DNA of 12,968 nucleotides from CAZPYT01 sp964590955 (GTDB taxonomy: Bacteria > Patescibacteriota > WWE3 > UBA101185 > UBA10185): the NCBI GenBank assembly GCA_964590955.1, contig CAZPYT010000027.1:1-12968 (forward strand), written 5' to 3'. Both the position numbers and the translations under genes were made by a program. Below, one piece after another: positions 12,961-12,968 of this stretch. The first letter of the stretch is position 1. Each line of letters begins with the position of its first letter. Under the pieces are notes generated by a model. That model was not told where the DNA came from, searched no databases, and saw only the letters and a list, made by a program, of their open reading frames with translations.

Positions 12961-12968
12961 AAGTAAAC

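Noticed and set aside
1..12968. Recoded UGA (Gly or Trp), as in some CPR lineages
   Set aside because: UGA ends def, mreC and two of the small membrane genes at sensible positions, and no gene needs UGA read through.
1..12968. CRISPR array, insertion sequence, prophage or integrase
   Set aside because: No spaced direct repeats, transposase or integrase motifs were seen in any frame; the window is chromosomal housekeeping and small accessory genes.

Overview
The window is AT-rich, gene-dense bacterial DNA with short intergenic spaces and several 4-nt gene overlaps (def/fmt, mreC/mreD). UGA is used as an ordinary stop codon, so the code is standard. The housekeeping genes are compact: a zinc-ribbon bL28, a DprA reduced to its Rossmann core, and many small lineage-specific membrane proteins. 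This fits a Patescibacteria/CPR-type genome. That placement is an inference from style; nothing here is a taxonomic marker I can score. A run of 10 Ns inside mreC shows the sequence is a draft scaffold.

Layout. (1) 1-153, minus: a tRNA-Tyr cut by the window edge and a tRNA-Thr with encoded CCA. (2) 287-652, minus: a two-TM protein of the low-affinity iron permease family. (3) 756-992, plus: rpmB (bL28). (4) 1000-2456, minus: def-fmt, the N-formyl-methionine cycle, as an overlapping pair. (5) 2525-8324, plus: the rod-shape/elongasome cluster mreB ... mreC-mreD-mrdA(PBP2). Three small membrane-anchored genes (3648, 4217, 4647) sit between mreB and mreC. They look like diverged paralogues of one unrecognised family. 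(6) 8345-8946, minus: two small SD-led hypothetical genes, one resembling a winged helix, each with its own terminator. (7) 9030-9813, plus: a minimal dprA followed by a 57-codon two-TM protein. (8) 9896-10174, plus: a two-TM protein with an acidic loop, isolated between two intrinsic terminators and driven by the best-looking promoter in the window. (9) 10342-12480, plus: topA with three C4 zinc fingers, then a membrane-anchored coiled-coil-like hypothetical protein (12530-12922). A Shine-Dalgarno at the right edge announces another gene outside the window.

Two things stand out. First is the three-gene paralogue family lodged inside the mre cluster, with the shared pattern W-x2-[KND]-G-x3-L-[ST]-x-[GA]-Y after a single N-terminal TM; charge bias suggests the soluble part is on the MreB side of the membrane. 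Second is a split in start signals. Most conserved genes at the head of a transcription unit (def, mreB, mreC, topA, rpmB) and two others lack a Shine-Dalgarno and have a -10 box ending only 6-10 nt before the start codon, as expected of leaderless mRNAs. The lineage-specific small genes nearly all carry a strong AAGGAG/GGAGG Shine-Dalgarno.
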